A DNA stretch of 64,000 bases from Gordonia malaquae NBRC 108250. GTDB taxonomy: Bacteria > Actinomycetota > Actinomycetes > Mycobacteriales > Mycobacteriaceae. Below, one piece after another: positions 1 through 8,550 of the stretch. The notes beneath the pieces are model-generated. The model saw only the letters and a program-made list of their open reading frames with translations, did no database searches and was not told where the DNA came from. The translations under genes were made by a program, and so were the position numbers. The stretch lies in assembly GCF_000344135.1 (NCBI RefSeq), contig NZ_BAOP01000002.1:212672-276671 (forward strand), given 5' to 3'. How positions within the stretch are numbered: the first letter of the stretch is position 1; every line of letters starts with the position of its first letter.

Positions 1-304
1 ACGCACTGCGGCCGTACTCGACGATCAGTCGTTCCATCACGTCGGCGCCGATCGACACTGTCCCGGGGAATCCCTCGTGCTCACCGGAGGCCCCGTACGC
101 GATCGAGGGTGCGGTCAGTGCATCGACGGGAGGCGCAGTCTGACCGAGCGCACGGGTCGCGACCTCGACGGCGATACGCCCGTCAGTGTCCATCGGGAGA
201 TGGGGTCCATGCTGCTCGACGGCCCCGACGGGGACGAGGATCGTCAGTTCCCTGTCGATCACGTCAGTCCACGTCGACGACCCCAATTCACGCACCGGCG
301 TCAT
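1..304 (-). CDS. mftE: MftE, mycofactocin creatininase-family peptidase (5' part only)
   Basis: This is the first 101 codons of a gene that runs off the left edge. Translation from the ATG at 304 gives a creatininase-family N-terminus: VEQHGPHLP near residues 30-38, MDTDGRIA just after, and GEHEGFPGT near residues 73-81. These supply the Glu, His and Asp residues that bind the metal pair in this family. MftE trims the MftC-modified MftA peptide to release the C-terminal Val-Tyr dipeptide product (family knowledge). A weak purine-rich ribosome site lies before the ATG. The gene diverges from the racemase at 460. It is about 5 kb from mftD, whereas in M. tuberculosis the two adjoin. Any mftF and mftG would lie beyond the edge. 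Confidence 0.88.
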   Translation of the reverse strand, partial: MTPVRELGSSTWTDVIDRELTILVPVGAVEQHGPHLPMDTDGRIAVEVATRALGQTAPPVDALTAPSIAYGASGEHEGFPGTVSIGADVMERLIVEYGRSA

Positions 305-459
305 TCGGACAACCCTACCGACCACAACGCGTCTCGTCAGTACCCGAGTGCGACCGAATCGGTGACCGACGCCCAGACAAGTCCACTTATGCGGCGTGTG
401 TAATGCTGAGTGAAACCAGGTGATTCACAGCACTCACCCGACTTCATCGGAGGCACTGC

Positions 460-1575
460 ATGACCCCTACGACGAACCGCGCGCCCTCGGGCCGTTCCGG
501 CCCGCTCGCGAACATTCGCGTCATCGAGTTCGCAGGCATCGGCCCCGGCCCCCACGCCGCCATGCTTCTCGCCGATCTCGGCGCCGACGTCGTCCGCGTC
601 CAACGCCCCGGTGAACTGCCCGACCCCAACCGCAACGCCGACGCACTGCTCCGCGGACGTCGTGTCGTCGAGGCGAACCTGAAGAACCCCGCCGACCGGG
701 AGACGATCCTCAACCTCGTCGCCAAGGCCGATGTCGTGATCGAGGGCTTCCGCCCCGGGGTCATGGAACGTCTCGGGTTCGGGCCGGACGACCTCGCGCA
801 GGTCAACAGCAGCCTCGTCTACGGCCGCATGACCGGGTGGGGCCAGGAAGGCCCGCGGGCGAATCTCGCAGGTCACGACATGAACTACATCTCGCTCACC
901 GGCATGCTCCACGCGATCGGCCGCCCGGACGAGAAGCCCACTCCCCCGCTGAATCTCGTCGGCGACTTCGGCGGCGGTTCGATGTTCCTCGTGATGGGCA
1001 TCCTCGCAGCACTCGTCGAGCGCAGCGTCTCGGGCAAGGGTGAGGTGATCGACGCCGCGATGTGCGACGGCGCATCCGTCCTCGGCCAGATGATGTGGGC
1101 CTTCCGCGGCACCGGACTGTGGCAGGACCGCCGCGGCGTGAATCTCCTCGACACCGGCGCCCCGTTCTACGAGGTGTACGAGACCTCCGACGGCAAGTGG
1201 ATGGCCGTCGGCGCGATCGAGCCGCAGTTCTACTCCGAGCTCATCAAGGGCCTGGGGCTCGACCCGGAGGCAATTCCCCACCAGATGGACTTCTCCAAGT
1301 GGCCCGAGCAGCGTGCGATCTTCGAGGAGACGTTCAAGACCAAGACCCGCGACGAGTGGGCCGCGATCTTCGAGGGCACCGACGCCTGCACGTCGCCGAT
1401 CCTCGACTTCGTCGAAGCCCCGAACGACCCGCACCTCGCGGCCCGCGGCTCGCTCGTCGAGATCGACGGGGTGATGCAGGCTCAGGTCGCTCCCCGGTTC
1501 TCTCGCTCCAAGACGGTCACCCCGACTGGTCCGCAGCGCACCGCGACCGATCCCGCCACCCTCTGGCAGGACTGA
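460..1575 (+). CDS. mcr: alpha-methylacyl-CoA racemase (CaiB/BaiF family III)
   Basis: A 371-residue protein that should epimerise (R)- and (S)-2-methylacyl-CoA, a step needed before beta-oxidation of the cholesterol side chain or of methyl-branched fatty acids. The catalytic residues described for the M. tuberculosis racemase (His126, Asp156, Glu241) appear at a constant +13 offset. They are His139 in GHDMNY, Asp169 in NLVGDF and Glu254 in GAIEPQFY. GGAGG lies 8 nt before the ATG, fixing the start. It diverges from mftE and converges on the SDR at 1634, with a shared hairpin between. A generic CaiB CoA-transferase is less likely because all three racemase residues are present. Confidence 0.85.
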   Translation: MTPTTNRAPSGRSGPLANIRVIEFAGIGPGPHAAMLLADLGADVVRVQRPGELPDPNRNADALLRGRRVVEANLKNPADRETILNLVAKADVVIEGFRPGVMERLGFGPDDLAQVNSSLVYGRMTGWGQEGPRANLAGHDMNYISLTGMLHAIGRPDEKPTPPLNLVGDFGGGSMFLVMGILAALVERSVSGKGEVIDAAMCDGASVLGQMMWAFRGTGLWQDRRGVNLLDTGAPFYEVYETSDGKWMAVGAIEPQFYSELIKGLGLDPEAIPHQMDFSKWPEQRAIFEETFKTKTRDEWAAIFEGTDACTSPILDFVEAPNDPHLAARGSLVEIDGVMQAQVAPRFSRSKTVTPTGPQRTATDPATLWQD

Positions 1576-1580
1576 ACCCA

Positions 1581-1624
1581 CGACGACTGCGGCCCACCGG
1601 ATCACCGGTGGGCCGCAGTCGTCG
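1581..1624. terminator. bidirectional hairpin terminator
   Basis: A perfect 20-bp inverted repeat (1581-1600 with 1605-1624) with a 4-nt ATCA loop fills the short gap between the convergent racemase and SDR genes. A further partly paired CTGAACC/GGTTCAG lies outside the stem. It has no strong T-run, so efficiency is inferred from position and stem length. Confidence 0.8.
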
Positions 1625-1633
1625 GTTCAGTCG

Positions 1634-2434
1634 TCAGACCTTCGTGGCGCCCATGTCGATCTGGAACTCGGCACCGGTGACCGCAGCCGCCGTCGACAGG
1701 TACAGGACGGCATCGGTGAGGTCGTCGACGCTGGCGACCGGGTAGTGGTCCATCATCGACGGGAAGTGGCGGCCCCACTTCTCGAACACGGCGAACGCCG
1801 ACGGGTCCTCGAGGCCCATCGGGGTGTGGACCGCGTAGGGATGGACGGTGTTGACCCGGATCCGCTGGTCGCCGAGTTCCTTGGCCGCAGTCTGCGCGAG
1901 GCCGCGGAGGCCGAACTTCGACGCCGAGTACGACGCCTGGGCCGGCATCGCCTTGATGCCCGCGCACGACGAGACGATGACGATGCTGCCGCCGTTGCCT
2001 GCCGCGATCATCGCGGGAATCGACGCCTTGAGCGTCTTCCACGTGCCGACGAGGTTGACGTCGACGACGTCGGTGAACTGATCCTCGGTCATCTCCCACG
2101 TGAGACCCCAGGTGAGGATGCCCGCGTTGGCGACGACGTGGTCGAGGCGACCGAACTGCTCAACTCCGTCGGCGACGAGCTGCTGCTGGAACTCGAGATC
2201 GCGGGTGTCGCCTTGGCGAGCGAGGATCTTGCCGCCGGCCTCTTCGACGAGCCGGATGGTCTCGGCGAAGTCGTCTGCCGTTGCAGGCGGGTAGGTGGTG
2301 TGGTCGGCGACGCGATCGGCGATGTCCATCCCGATGATCGACGCGCCCTCCTTCGCGAATCGAATGGCGTGGTTACGCCCCTGACCACGGGCGATGCCCG
2401 TGATGTACACGACCTGACCGTCGAGATTCCCCAT
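1634..2434 (-). CDS. mycofactocin-coupled short-chain dehydrogenase/reductase
   Basis: A 266-residue SDR. The N-terminus (TGIARGQGRNHAIRFA) and an insertion of about 20 residues after the first Rossmann strand (near HTTYPPATADDFAE) match the subfamily whose NAD stays bound and whose electrons pass to mycofactocin. YSASK carries the catalytic Tyr and Lys. The start at 2434 is preferred over upstream options because AGGAAGG precedes it. A KstR box lies 42 nt upstream, so steroid or terpenoid alcohols are plausible substrates (inference). It is transcribed away from the kinase genes across a 150-nt gap, between the two halves of the mycofactocin locus. The exact substrate cannot be read from sequence. 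Confidence 0.82.
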   Translation of the reverse strand: MGNLDGQVVYITGIARGQGRNHAIRFAKEGASIIGMDIADRVADHTTYPPATADDFAETIRLVEEAGGKILARQGDTRDLEFQQQLVADGVEQFGRLDHVVANAGILTWGLTWEMTEDQFTDVVDVNLVGTWKTLKASIPAMIAAGNGGSIVIVSSCAGIKAMPAQASYSASKFGLRGLAQTAAKELGDQRIRVNTVHPYAVHTPMGLEDPSAFAVFEKWGRHFPSMMDHYPVASVDDLTDAVLYLSTAAAVTGAEFQIDMGATKV

Positions 2435-2475
2435 TGCCTTCACGCCTTCCTGAATACACGTACGAATGGCCGAAC

Positions 2476-2489
2476 TGTAACACGTTCTA
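2476..2489. promoter_or_regulatory. KstR-type operator upstream of the mycofactocin SDR
   Basis: TGTAACACGTTCTA fits the 14-bp KstR palindrome TNNAACNNGTTNNA at every fixed position. It lies 42 nt before the SDR start. KstR is the TetR-family repressor of upper cholesterol catabolism in mycolic-acid actinobacteria, so sterol-induced expression is predicted. Confidence 0.78.
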
Positions 2490-2584
2490 GTTGCGCGTTC
2501 GGGCCTGAACCGGATCACCGGTGTGCACCACTCAGGTTCGTAGTCGGCTGGCTCTGATCGCACCGCGGCGGGAATCAGTCGCCA

Positions 2585-3688
2585 TCAGCCTGCGGCCACG
2601 ACGAGGACGAGCAAGAGGACGCAGAGCGCCAGACTTCCGACAACGACTGCGGCCCTCGACGAGAGCGGCTGATTCGGCGGCGGGAGCGGGACCGCCTGCA
2701 CCGGCGGTCGACACACCGCAGCGGCCGCGACATCGGGATCGATGAGCGTCTTCTTGAGCACATCGGCGCTGTTCAGACGCGGCCGGCCCGCCTCTAGGAC
2801 GCCGGGCCGGGATAGGACAGCCGGCCGGAGGCGACGGGTGAACGTCAGTGCCGCAGCGAGGTCGGCAGCGAACGCACGACAGTCGGAGTAGCGGTCGACC
2901 GGATTCTTGCTCATCACCCGCCGCAGCACTTGATCGACGACGGGCGCCAGTTCGCGGTTGTGCATCGTCGCCGACGGAACCGGGTGCGAAAGGTGCCCGG
3001 CGACGACATCAGGGAGATCGTCGAAGTCGTACGGCGGCCCGCCTGTGAGCAGGTGGTAAGCGGTGCAGCCGAGAGAATACTGGTCGGTCGCCGGCACCAG
3101 TGGTCCGTCCAGAAGCCGCTCAGGCGCGGTGTAGTCGACCGATCCGACGAGAGAGTCGACGGTGGTGATCCGGGTCGCGTCGTCGACGGGTCGGGCGATC
3201 CCGAGGTCGGTGATGTGAACCGACGTGATCGTTCCCTCCTCACCGCCGAGAAGGATGTTGGCAGGCTTCACATCTCGGTGGATCACGCCCTCACCGTGCG
3301 CATAGTCGAGCGCACTCGCAACGATCTGAATGATCTGGGCGACGGCATCCGGGCGCAACGGTCCATGTTCACGCACCCGACGGAGCGCATCGTCACCGTC
3401 GACGTATCGCAGCGAGATCCATAGTCGCCCTCGGTCCTCTCCCCGATCGTGGACTCCCACGATCGCCGGATGCTCCAACCGCGTCGCCAGAGCGGCCTCT
3501 CGTTCGAATCTCCTTCGGAACTCCCGATTGTCGGCATGCTCGGGGCGTAGAACCTTGAGCGCGACGATCCTGGGTAGACGAGGGTGATGCGCCTGGTACA
3601 CCTCGCCCATGCCTCCCCGTCCGACGATTCGCACGATCGTGTGTCCCGCGAACACGTCGTCGGGTGTCAGTTCCGTCGTCGAAGTCAT
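2585..3688 (-). CDS. membrane-anchored serine/threonine protein kinase
   Basis: A 367-residue Hanks-type kinase. The glycine loop GRGGMGEVY is near 23-31, the ATP-binding Lys in VALKVL at 45, the catalytic loop HRDVKPAN from 137 and APERL in the activation segment. The metal-binding DFG is DLG (161-163), a conservative change compatible with activity. A short proline-rich juxtamembrane stretch leads to one C-terminal membrane helix (about 346-366) with no extracellular sensor, so it lacks PASTA repeats. GAAGGA precedes the ATG. It starts 15 nt after the other kinase gene, so the two form an operon. Targets are unknown. Confidence 0.88.
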   Translation of the reverse strand: MTSTTELTPDDVFAGHTIVRIVGRGGMGEVYQAHHPRLPRIVALKVLRPEHADNREFRRRFEREAALATRLEHPAIVGVHDRGEDRGRLWISLRYVDGDDALRRVREHGPLRPDAVAQIIQIVASALDYAHGEGVIHRDVKPANILLGGEEGTITSVHITDLGIARPVDDATRITTVDSLVGSVDYTAPERLLDGPLVPATDQYSLGCTAYHLLTGGPPYDFDDLPDVVAGHLSHPVPSATMHNRELAPVVDQVLRRVMSKNPVDRYSDCRAFAADLAAALTFTRRLRPAVLSRPGVLEAGRPRLNSADVLKKTLIDPDVAAAAVCRPPVQAVPLPPPNQPLSSRAAVVVGSLALCVLLLVLVVAAG

Positions 3689-3703
3689 TGCGGTGGGTCC
3701 TTC

Positions 3704-5125
3704 TCACTTGATGTAGTCGCCGACGCAGAGTGTGTCGACGGAATGGCTCGGCAGCCCGGCCCGTTGCTCGGACTGCCCGATCGCCGCTTGCTGCGCTGAG
3801 GGTCGGTCGAAACTCGTAGCGGCGACATAACCCGGTGTCGCCGGATCGGGGGCGGTCGTGGGTGCCGCGATCGCCGCACAACCGGACGTGAACGAGACGA
3901 GAACCCACGACCGAGGGTCGTATCCCCAGCGGCTTTGTGCTGCGGCGGCGAGCGACGACGCAGTCCGATAGTCGCGAAATGCATAGCTTCGCCCTTGAGG
4001 GTCGATAGCGAGACCCCACGTCGAGCCGGTGTCTTCCGCCGCCCCTGAATCCGGTGACGTCATCTCGCGGCGGAAGGAGTCCCCGGTCGTCGTCCGGTCC
4101 TGCACGCTCCGCCCCGGATCATGCGCGACGAGGTACCCGACCCCCGCCGCAGCCAGGACCGCGGACACCGCGATCCCCGCAGCAACACGCCGCCGAATGT
4201 AGGTTCGCCGAAGCGGTCGGCGCTCCCGCTGATTCCGGGACTGTTGGCGCTGCTGATCATGTCCGTCGACCCCGACGGCGAAATCGCCCGATCTTCGATG
4301 GGACGCCGGTCGCAAAGCCCTGGCCAGTGCCTGCGCGAACTCACCGCAGGACGGGTATCGGTCGCTGGGATTCTTGGCCAGCGCCCGAGCGAACACCGGG
4401 TCGGCGGCACGGTATCGAGGATAGGTATCCGAAATACGGGGGATCGGCGCATTCGTGTGCGCGGCGATGAGTGCGGCCAATGTCGCGTGCGGAAAGGGGA
4501 GTTCGCCGGTGAGGAGTTCGAACATCGTGCACGCGAAGGAGTACTGGTCGACGACCGAATCGGCCGCGTCGCCGGCTATCGATTCGGGCGATGCGTATCC
4601 GAGAGTTCCCACGAACGAACTGATTTCCGTCAACCCGGTGGCGGAGATGACTTTGGCTACGCCGAAGTCGAGAATCGTGGCCTTTTCGATGCGACCGTCC
4701 CGCGCCGTTGCGATATGAATGTTCGCCGGTTTGACGTCACGGTGAATCACTCCCTGTGCGTGCGCGTAGTCGAGTGCCGCCCCCACATCGAGCGCGACCG
4801 TGCACAGGTCTACGATCGACAAACGCTCGGCCTTGTCGAGATCGGCCCCCGGCAGGTACTGCATGAGAAACCAACTGAGGCCGCCGTCTATCCCGGCTTC
4901 GTACACCGTCGCGATGCTCGGGTGATCGAGTGCCGCCATCACGGCGGCTTCTGCAGCGAATCGGTCAGCCGACACTGCGCCGGCGACAAATGGTGCGACT
5001 TTCAGCGCTTCCAATCGATTGAGATGCACATTGCGAACGAGGTAGACCTCCCCCATCCCACCCGATCCCAAGAGCTTGATGACCTCTCGACCAGCGAAGC
5101 TGGCCCCGATGCGCGCACTGAGCAT
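3704..5125 (-). CDS. serine/threonine protein kinase with extracytoplasmic C-terminal domain
   Basis: A 473-residue kinase: glycine loop GSGGMGEVY (20-28), Lys42, HRDVKPAN from 128, DFG at 153-155. A basic, glutamine-rich linker precedes a membrane helix at about 314-334. Roughly 135 residues follow outside the membrane, including SWVLVSFTSGCAAIAAP and a C-terminal CVGDY, so one disulfide between two Cys is possible. No PASTA or other sensor family was recognised there. GGAAGG precedes the ATG. The pair of kinases separates mftD from the mycofactocin SDR and mftE. A role in mycofactocin control is speculation. Confidence 0.87.
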   Translation of the reverse strand: MLSARIGASFAGREVIKLLGSGGMGEVYLVRNVHLNRLEALKVAPFVAGAVSADRFAAEAAVMAALDHPSIATVYEAGIDGGLSWFLMQYLPGADLDKAERLSIVDLCTVALDVGAALDYAHAQGVIHRDVKPANIHIATARDGRIEKATILDFGVAKVISATGLTEISSFVGTLGYASPESIAGDAADSVVDQYSFACTMFELLTGELPFPHATLAALIAAHTNAPIPRISDTYPRYRAADPVFARALAKNPSDRYPSCGEFAQALARALRPASHRRSGDFAVGVDGHDQQRQQSRNQRERRPLRRTYIRRRVAAGIAVSAVLAAAGVGYLVAHDPGRSVQDRTTTGDSFRREMTSPDSGAAEDTGSTWGLAIDPQGRSYAFRDYRTASSLAAAAQSRWGYDPRSWVLVSFTSGCAAIAAPTTAPDPATPGYVAATSFDRPSAQQAAIGQSEQRAGLPSHSVDTLCVGDYIK

Positions 5126-5413
5126 GCCTTCCCAACGCCTCCTGTCGCAGCCGTGTTTGCCACTGCCGCAAGCGTAAGAGGGCGGGAAGCGCGCCTTTGG
5201 ATTCGCAGTCGAAGGTGATCAAATGTCGTTGCCGAGACATAAAAGATATGCGCAACGCTGCGTTATCAGATCCAAATATCGACTGGTTGGGGGATACCCA
5301 TTCTCCGCATCGGCGATAAAGGATCGTGAAACACCATCGAATCACCGGCGCACTCGGTACGCACACAATGTCCGGGTTCAACCGCCGTCACGCGCGGGAA
5401 ACCGGTAGAGAAC
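5126..5413. other. intergenic region without a recognised gene
   Basis: About 290 nt between the kinase operon and the mftD terminator. It has more A and T than its surroundings, notably near 5230-5350 (for example ACATAAAAGATATGCG). Open frames here do not resemble proteins. It should contain the kinase promoter, but no convincing -35/-10 pair could be fixed. Confidence 0.5.
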
Positions 5414-5452
5414 AGCGAGCGGAGTCGAGAATTGCTCTCGACTCCGCTCGCT
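5414..5452 (-). terminator. mftD terminator hairpin
   Basis: A perfect 17-bp stem (5414-5430 with 5436-5452) and a 5-nt ATTGC loop lie just past the mftD stop. The stem core CGAGCGGAGTCGAG differs by one base from the hairpin arm at 18067-18080, suggesting a dispersed terminator or repeat family. Confidence 0.82.
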
Positions 5453-5467
5453 GAGATTCAGCTCGAC

Positions 5468-6685
5468 TTACGCGCCGAACGTGCGCTCGAACCCTTCCGG
5501 AATGATTAGATCGTCGCGCGAGAGGTCAGCGACATCCGACTTGCCGAGGCCCATGAGCGATGAGTCGACGCCCATCCGCAGCAGGTCGAGGACATTCTCG
5601 ACGCCGGTCTGACCGTTCGCGGCGAGCCCCCAGAGATAGGCGCGACCGATCATGACGGCCTTCGCACCGAACGCGAGCGCCTTCGTGACGTCGCTGCCGC
5701 GGCGGATGCCGCCGTCGAGCAGGACGTCGAGGTCGCCGCCCACCTCGTCGGCGATCGGCCCGAGGACGCGGATCGTCGCAGGTGTGCCGTCGAGGTTGTT
5801 GCCGCCGTGGTTCGAGACCGAGATCGCGGTCGCGCCGATGTCGCGGGCACGCTTCGCGTCGTCGATACGGGTGATGCCCTTGACCATGAATTCACCGCCC
5901 CACTGCTCGCGCAGCCACTCCAGGTCCTCCCACGTGGGAGGGGGCGTGTTCATCCACGTGCCGTAGACGTCGAAGAACGTCGGGCCCGGCTCGCCCTTGT
6001 GCGCGATGTTCGGGGCCGACAGGTCGGGGATGATCAGCTTTCCGTCGCGGAACCAGCTCATCGCATAGGCCGGCTTGGTGACCATCTCCGGCGCCAGCTT
6101 GGCGACCGCACGCAGATCGACCTGCTCGGGGATCTCCGGGCTGCCCCAGTCGCGGCCGACGTTGAACACCCAGTCGGTGGTGACGATCAGACCCTTGCAG
6201 CCGGCTTCCCGGGCGCGATTCGCGCGAGCGAGGATGTCTTCCTTGCTGCCCAGCCAGTAGATCTGGAAGAACACCTTGTCGTTGACCGCGGTGACCTCCT
6301 CGACGGGCTTGGAGGCGAAGCTCGACAGACCCATCGCGGTGCCGCGGTTTGCTGCGGCGCGTGCCACAGCCACTTCACCGTCCGGGTTGACGGCCTGCAC
6401 ACCGGTCGGGCTGATCATCACGGGGAACGGCAGTTCCTGGCCCATCACCGTGGTCGACAGGTCGCGCTCCGGAGTCGCACCGACGACGTGCGGCGCGAAG
6501 CCGAGTTCGTTGAACGCCTCGACGTTGTCGTTGACGGTGATACCGGCCTGGGTTCCGGCCACCAGTGACGAGTAGACGGTCTTGGGCAGACGCTTCTGCG
6601 CGCGGCGCTGGGCCTCACCGACAGTCTCGAACCAGGGGTTCCGACGCCAGGGGTTCTTCTCCATCAGTTCGGAGAACTTCGACAT
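5468..6685 (-). CDS. mftD: MftD, pre-mycofactocin synthase
   Basis: A 405-residue FMN-dependent protein of the lactate-dehydrogenase (LldD) type. In mycofactocin synthesis it oxidatively deaminates the dipeptide-derived intermediate released by MftE, giving the redox-active alpha-keto amide. The FMN-barrel hallmarks are visible: SPTGVQAVNPDGE early, then SVSNHGGNNLDGTPAT with the catalytic His, then LLDGGIRRGSDVTKAL and MIGRAYLWGLAANG. AGGAACC precedes the ATG. It lies 28 nt after mftC and closes the A-B-C-D operon with a strong hairpin. mftE does not follow directly as it does in mycobacteria. Confidence 0.95.
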   Translation of the reverse strand: MSKFSELMEKNPWRRNPWFETVGEAQRRAQKRLPKTVYSSLVAGTQAGITVNDNVEAFNELGFAPHVVGATPERDLSTTVMGQELPFPVMISPTGVQAVNPDGEVAVARAAANRGTAMGLSSFASKPVEEVTAVNDKVFFQIYWLGSKEDILARANRAREAGCKGLIVTTDWVFNVGRDWGSPEIPEQVDLRAVAKLAPEMVTKPAYAMSWFRDGKLIIPDLSAPNIAHKGEPGPTFFDVYGTWMNTPPPTWEDLEWLREQWGGEFMVKGITRIDDAKRARDIGATAISVSNHGGNNLDGTPATIRVLGPIADEVGGDLDVLLDGGIRRGSDVTKALAFGAKAVMIGRAYLWGLAANGQTGVENVLDLLRMGVDSSLMGLGKSDVADLSRDDLIIPEGFERTFGA

Positions 6686-6713
6686 GCTTGTGGTTCCTAT
6701 TCGTGAAGCGCGG

Positions 6714-7982
6714 TCAGCAGGACGAGCAGCCGGTAGCTGTCGTCGGAGCGAAACCGGCGAGGGGGTTCTCGTCGCAGTCGCGCGACGGGGGCCGCGTCAT
6801 CAGCGTCAACGGGACGCCGCGCGAGTGATCCTTGTTGGCTGTCGGCTTCGACCGCTCGCCCGCGAGCAGTTCTTCGCCGTAGCCCTGCACGCATTCCGGG
6901 TCCGGTCCGTCGAGCGGGAGTCCGGTGAAGAACTTGGCCGCCATGCAGCCACCGCGGCACGCGTCGAAGTGCTGGCACTTGGTGCAGGCGCCTGCGTTCT
7001 GCGGCTCGCGGAGCTCAGTGAAGAGGTCACTGCGCTGCCAGATCTCCTGGAACCCGCCGTCGGTCGTGATGTTGCCTGCGAGGAAGTTCTCGTGGATCGC
7101 GAACGGGCACGCGTAGACGTCGCCGACCGGGTCGATGAGGCAGACGACGCGTCCGGCACCGCACAGGTTCAGTCCGGGCAGGCCGCTTCCGCCGGAACCG
7201 GCGAAGGCCGAGAGGTGGAAGAACGAGTCTCCGGTGAGGACGCGGTCGCCGTGCTCGACGAGCCAGTCGTACAGTTCACGCTGCTGCTCGGGCAACGGGT
7301 GCAGGTCGTCCCACACGTCCGCGCCACGACCGGACGGACGCAGGCGCGTGATGCGCAACGTCGCGTCGTACTTGTCGGCGAGCGCTTTGAACTCATCGAG
7401 CTGCGCCACGTTCTGGCGAGTCATGACAACGCTGATCTTCGCGTCTTTGAAACCGGCGTTCTTCAGGTTCTCGAGCGCCCGGACCGCCATGTCGAACGAT
7501 CCCTTGCCGCGCACCGCGTCGTTGACCTCGGCGGTGGCGCCGTCGAGGGAGATCTGGACGTCGACGTAGTCGGACGCGGCGAGTCGCTGCGCGACCTTCT
7601 CGTCGATCCGGAGTCCGTTGGTGGAGAACTTCACGCCCACCTGGTGGCTGGTCGCGTAGTCGACGAGCTCCCAGAAGTCCGGGCGCACCGTCGGCTCGCC
7701 GCCGCCGATGTTCACGTAGAACACCTGCATGCGCTGCAGTTCGTCGATGATCGCCTTGCACTGCTCGGTGTTCAGCTCGCGCGGGTCACGCTTGCCCGAA
7801 CTCGACAGGCAGTGCACACACGACAGGTTGCACGCGTAGGTGAGCTCCCAGGTCAGGCAGATCGGGGCGTCGAGGCCCTTCTCGAACTGATCGACCAGGC
7901 GTCCGACCTTGGGCGTTGCGGGCGCGAGGTTCAGCGGCGGCGTCGTGGTCGGAAGAGTTGAGGGCCGTTCGATTGTGGTCAC
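6714..7982 (-). CDS. mftC: MftC, mycofactocin radical SAM maturase
   Basis: A 422-residue radical SAM/SPASM enzyme that decarboxylates the C-terminal Tyr of MftA and then crosslinks it to the neighbouring Val. The CxxxCxxC triad is Cys51, Cys55 and Cys58 (CNLSCVHC). GGGEPTVRP follows as the SAM-contact region. C-terminal cysteines for auxiliary clusters include CGAGR, CPFA and CTKCQHFDACRGGC. The protein ends in a Cys-rich GCSSC tail. It starts with GTG, and GTGA overlaps the mftB stop by 4 nt, so translation is coupled. The substrate-binding RRE domain is the separate MftB. Confidence 0.96.
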   Translation of the reverse strand: MTTIERPSTLPTTTPPLNLAPATPKVGRLVDQFEKGLDAPICLTWELTYACNLSCVHCLSSSGKRDPRELNTEQCKAIIDELQRMQVFYVNIGGGEPTVRPDFWELVDYATSHQVGVKFSTNGLRIDEKVAQRLAASDYVDVQISLDGATAEVNDAVRGKGSFDMAVRALENLKNAGFKDAKISVVMTRQNVAQLDEFKALADKYDATLRITRLRPSGRGADVWDDLHPLPEQQRELYDWLVEHGDRVLTGDSFFHLSAFAGSGGSGLPGLNLCGAGRVVCLIDPVGDVYACPFAIHENFLAGNITTDGGFQEIWQRSDLFTELREPQNAGACTKCQHFDACRGGCMAAKFFTGLPLDGPDPECVQGYGEELLAGERSKPTANKDHSRGVPLTLMTRPPSRDCDENPLAGFAPTTATGCSSC

Positions 7983-8317
7983 GGATTCACTCCTGAGGTG
8001 TGGCCTTCGATGATCATTCCCGACTCGGCGAGCGCGGAGAGTGCCTGAAGGTAGAGCGGACGGTCGGCGTCGGCGATGCCTGCGGCCTGCAGCGCGGCGT
8101 CGGCGCTGGGATGCTCGGCGAGGCTTCGGACCAGGTCGACGACGGTCAGGTTCTTGAGGAACGACAGCTTGCGCGTTCCGAAGTGATACAGCAGGGCGCC
8201 GAACGGTTCGGGTCGCAGGGCGACCTTCGGGTTGAGCGTCCAGGCTGCTGCGGTGTCGAAGGCGGGACCGTTCCCGGCGGCAGCGCCGCCGGGAACAGTG
8301 GTCGTTGCGGTTGTCAT
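7979..8317 (-). CDS. mftB: MftB, mycofactocin RRE chaperone
   Basis: A 112-residue PqqD-like peptide-binding protein that presents MftA to MftC. The sequence matches MftB in the stretch AWTLNPKVALRPEPFGALLYHF, followed by RKLSFLKNL and LYLQALSALAESGMI. The ATG at 8317 overlaps the mftA stop by one base (TGATG). This and family length favour it over a longer frame starting near 8530, which would cross mftA. Confidence 0.93.
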   Translation of the reverse strand: MTTATTTVPGGAAAGNGPAFDTAAAWTLNPKVALRPEPFGALLYHFGTRKLSFLKNLTVVDLVRSLAEHPSADAALQAAGIADADRPLYLQALSALAESGMIIEGHTSGVNP

Positions 8318-8409
8318 CAGTAGACGCCGCACATCCCGTCGATGGACACTTCTTCCACCAGCGACTCGGCGACGAGCTCGTCGTGAGTCTGGGCTGCCTG
8401 TTCGGCCAT
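8317..8409 (-). CDS. mftA: MftA, mycofactocin precursor peptide
   Basis: A 30-residue peptide ending in IDGMCGVY, the diagnostic MftA C-terminus, with the Val-Tyr pair that becomes the redox cofactor. The leader is acidic (DELVAESLVEEVS), as expected for binding to MftB. AGGAGG lies about 10 nt before the ATG. It is the first gene of the operon and diverges from mftR. Confidence 0.97.
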   Translation of the reverse strand: MAEQAAQTHDELVAESLVEEVSIDGMCGVY

Positions 8410-8550
8410 GTGAACCAACCTCCTGAAGTAGTTCTGTGTGGTTCGCTTCACACCGTAGTGGCACTGAGTGCAGAATTGCTAGTGGTTGCCGAGAATTTCT
8501 TCGGCGTACCATCGTGACCAGCGACGACACCGCCGGCGAAAGGCTCAGGA
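8410..8550. promoter_or_regulatory. divergent mftA/mftR control region
   Basis: This 141-nt gap must hold both promoters. Dyads include the perfect GCACTGAGTGC at 8461-8471, a GTGTG/CACAC pair near 8436-8453 and a weaker CCGA/TCGG pair at 8489-8504. MftR is known to repress mft genes and to respond to acyl-CoA in mycobacteria. Which dyad it binds here is not determinable by eye. Confidence 0.5.

Noticed and set aside
337..1605. A 422-codon minus-strand frame
   Set aside because: It is antisense to the racemase gene, whose catalytic residues, ribosome site and terminator are clear.
4965..5381. A 138-codon frame overlapping the second kinase start
   Set aside because: It overlaps the kinase N-terminus in another frame and the part outside it has no recognisable protein features.
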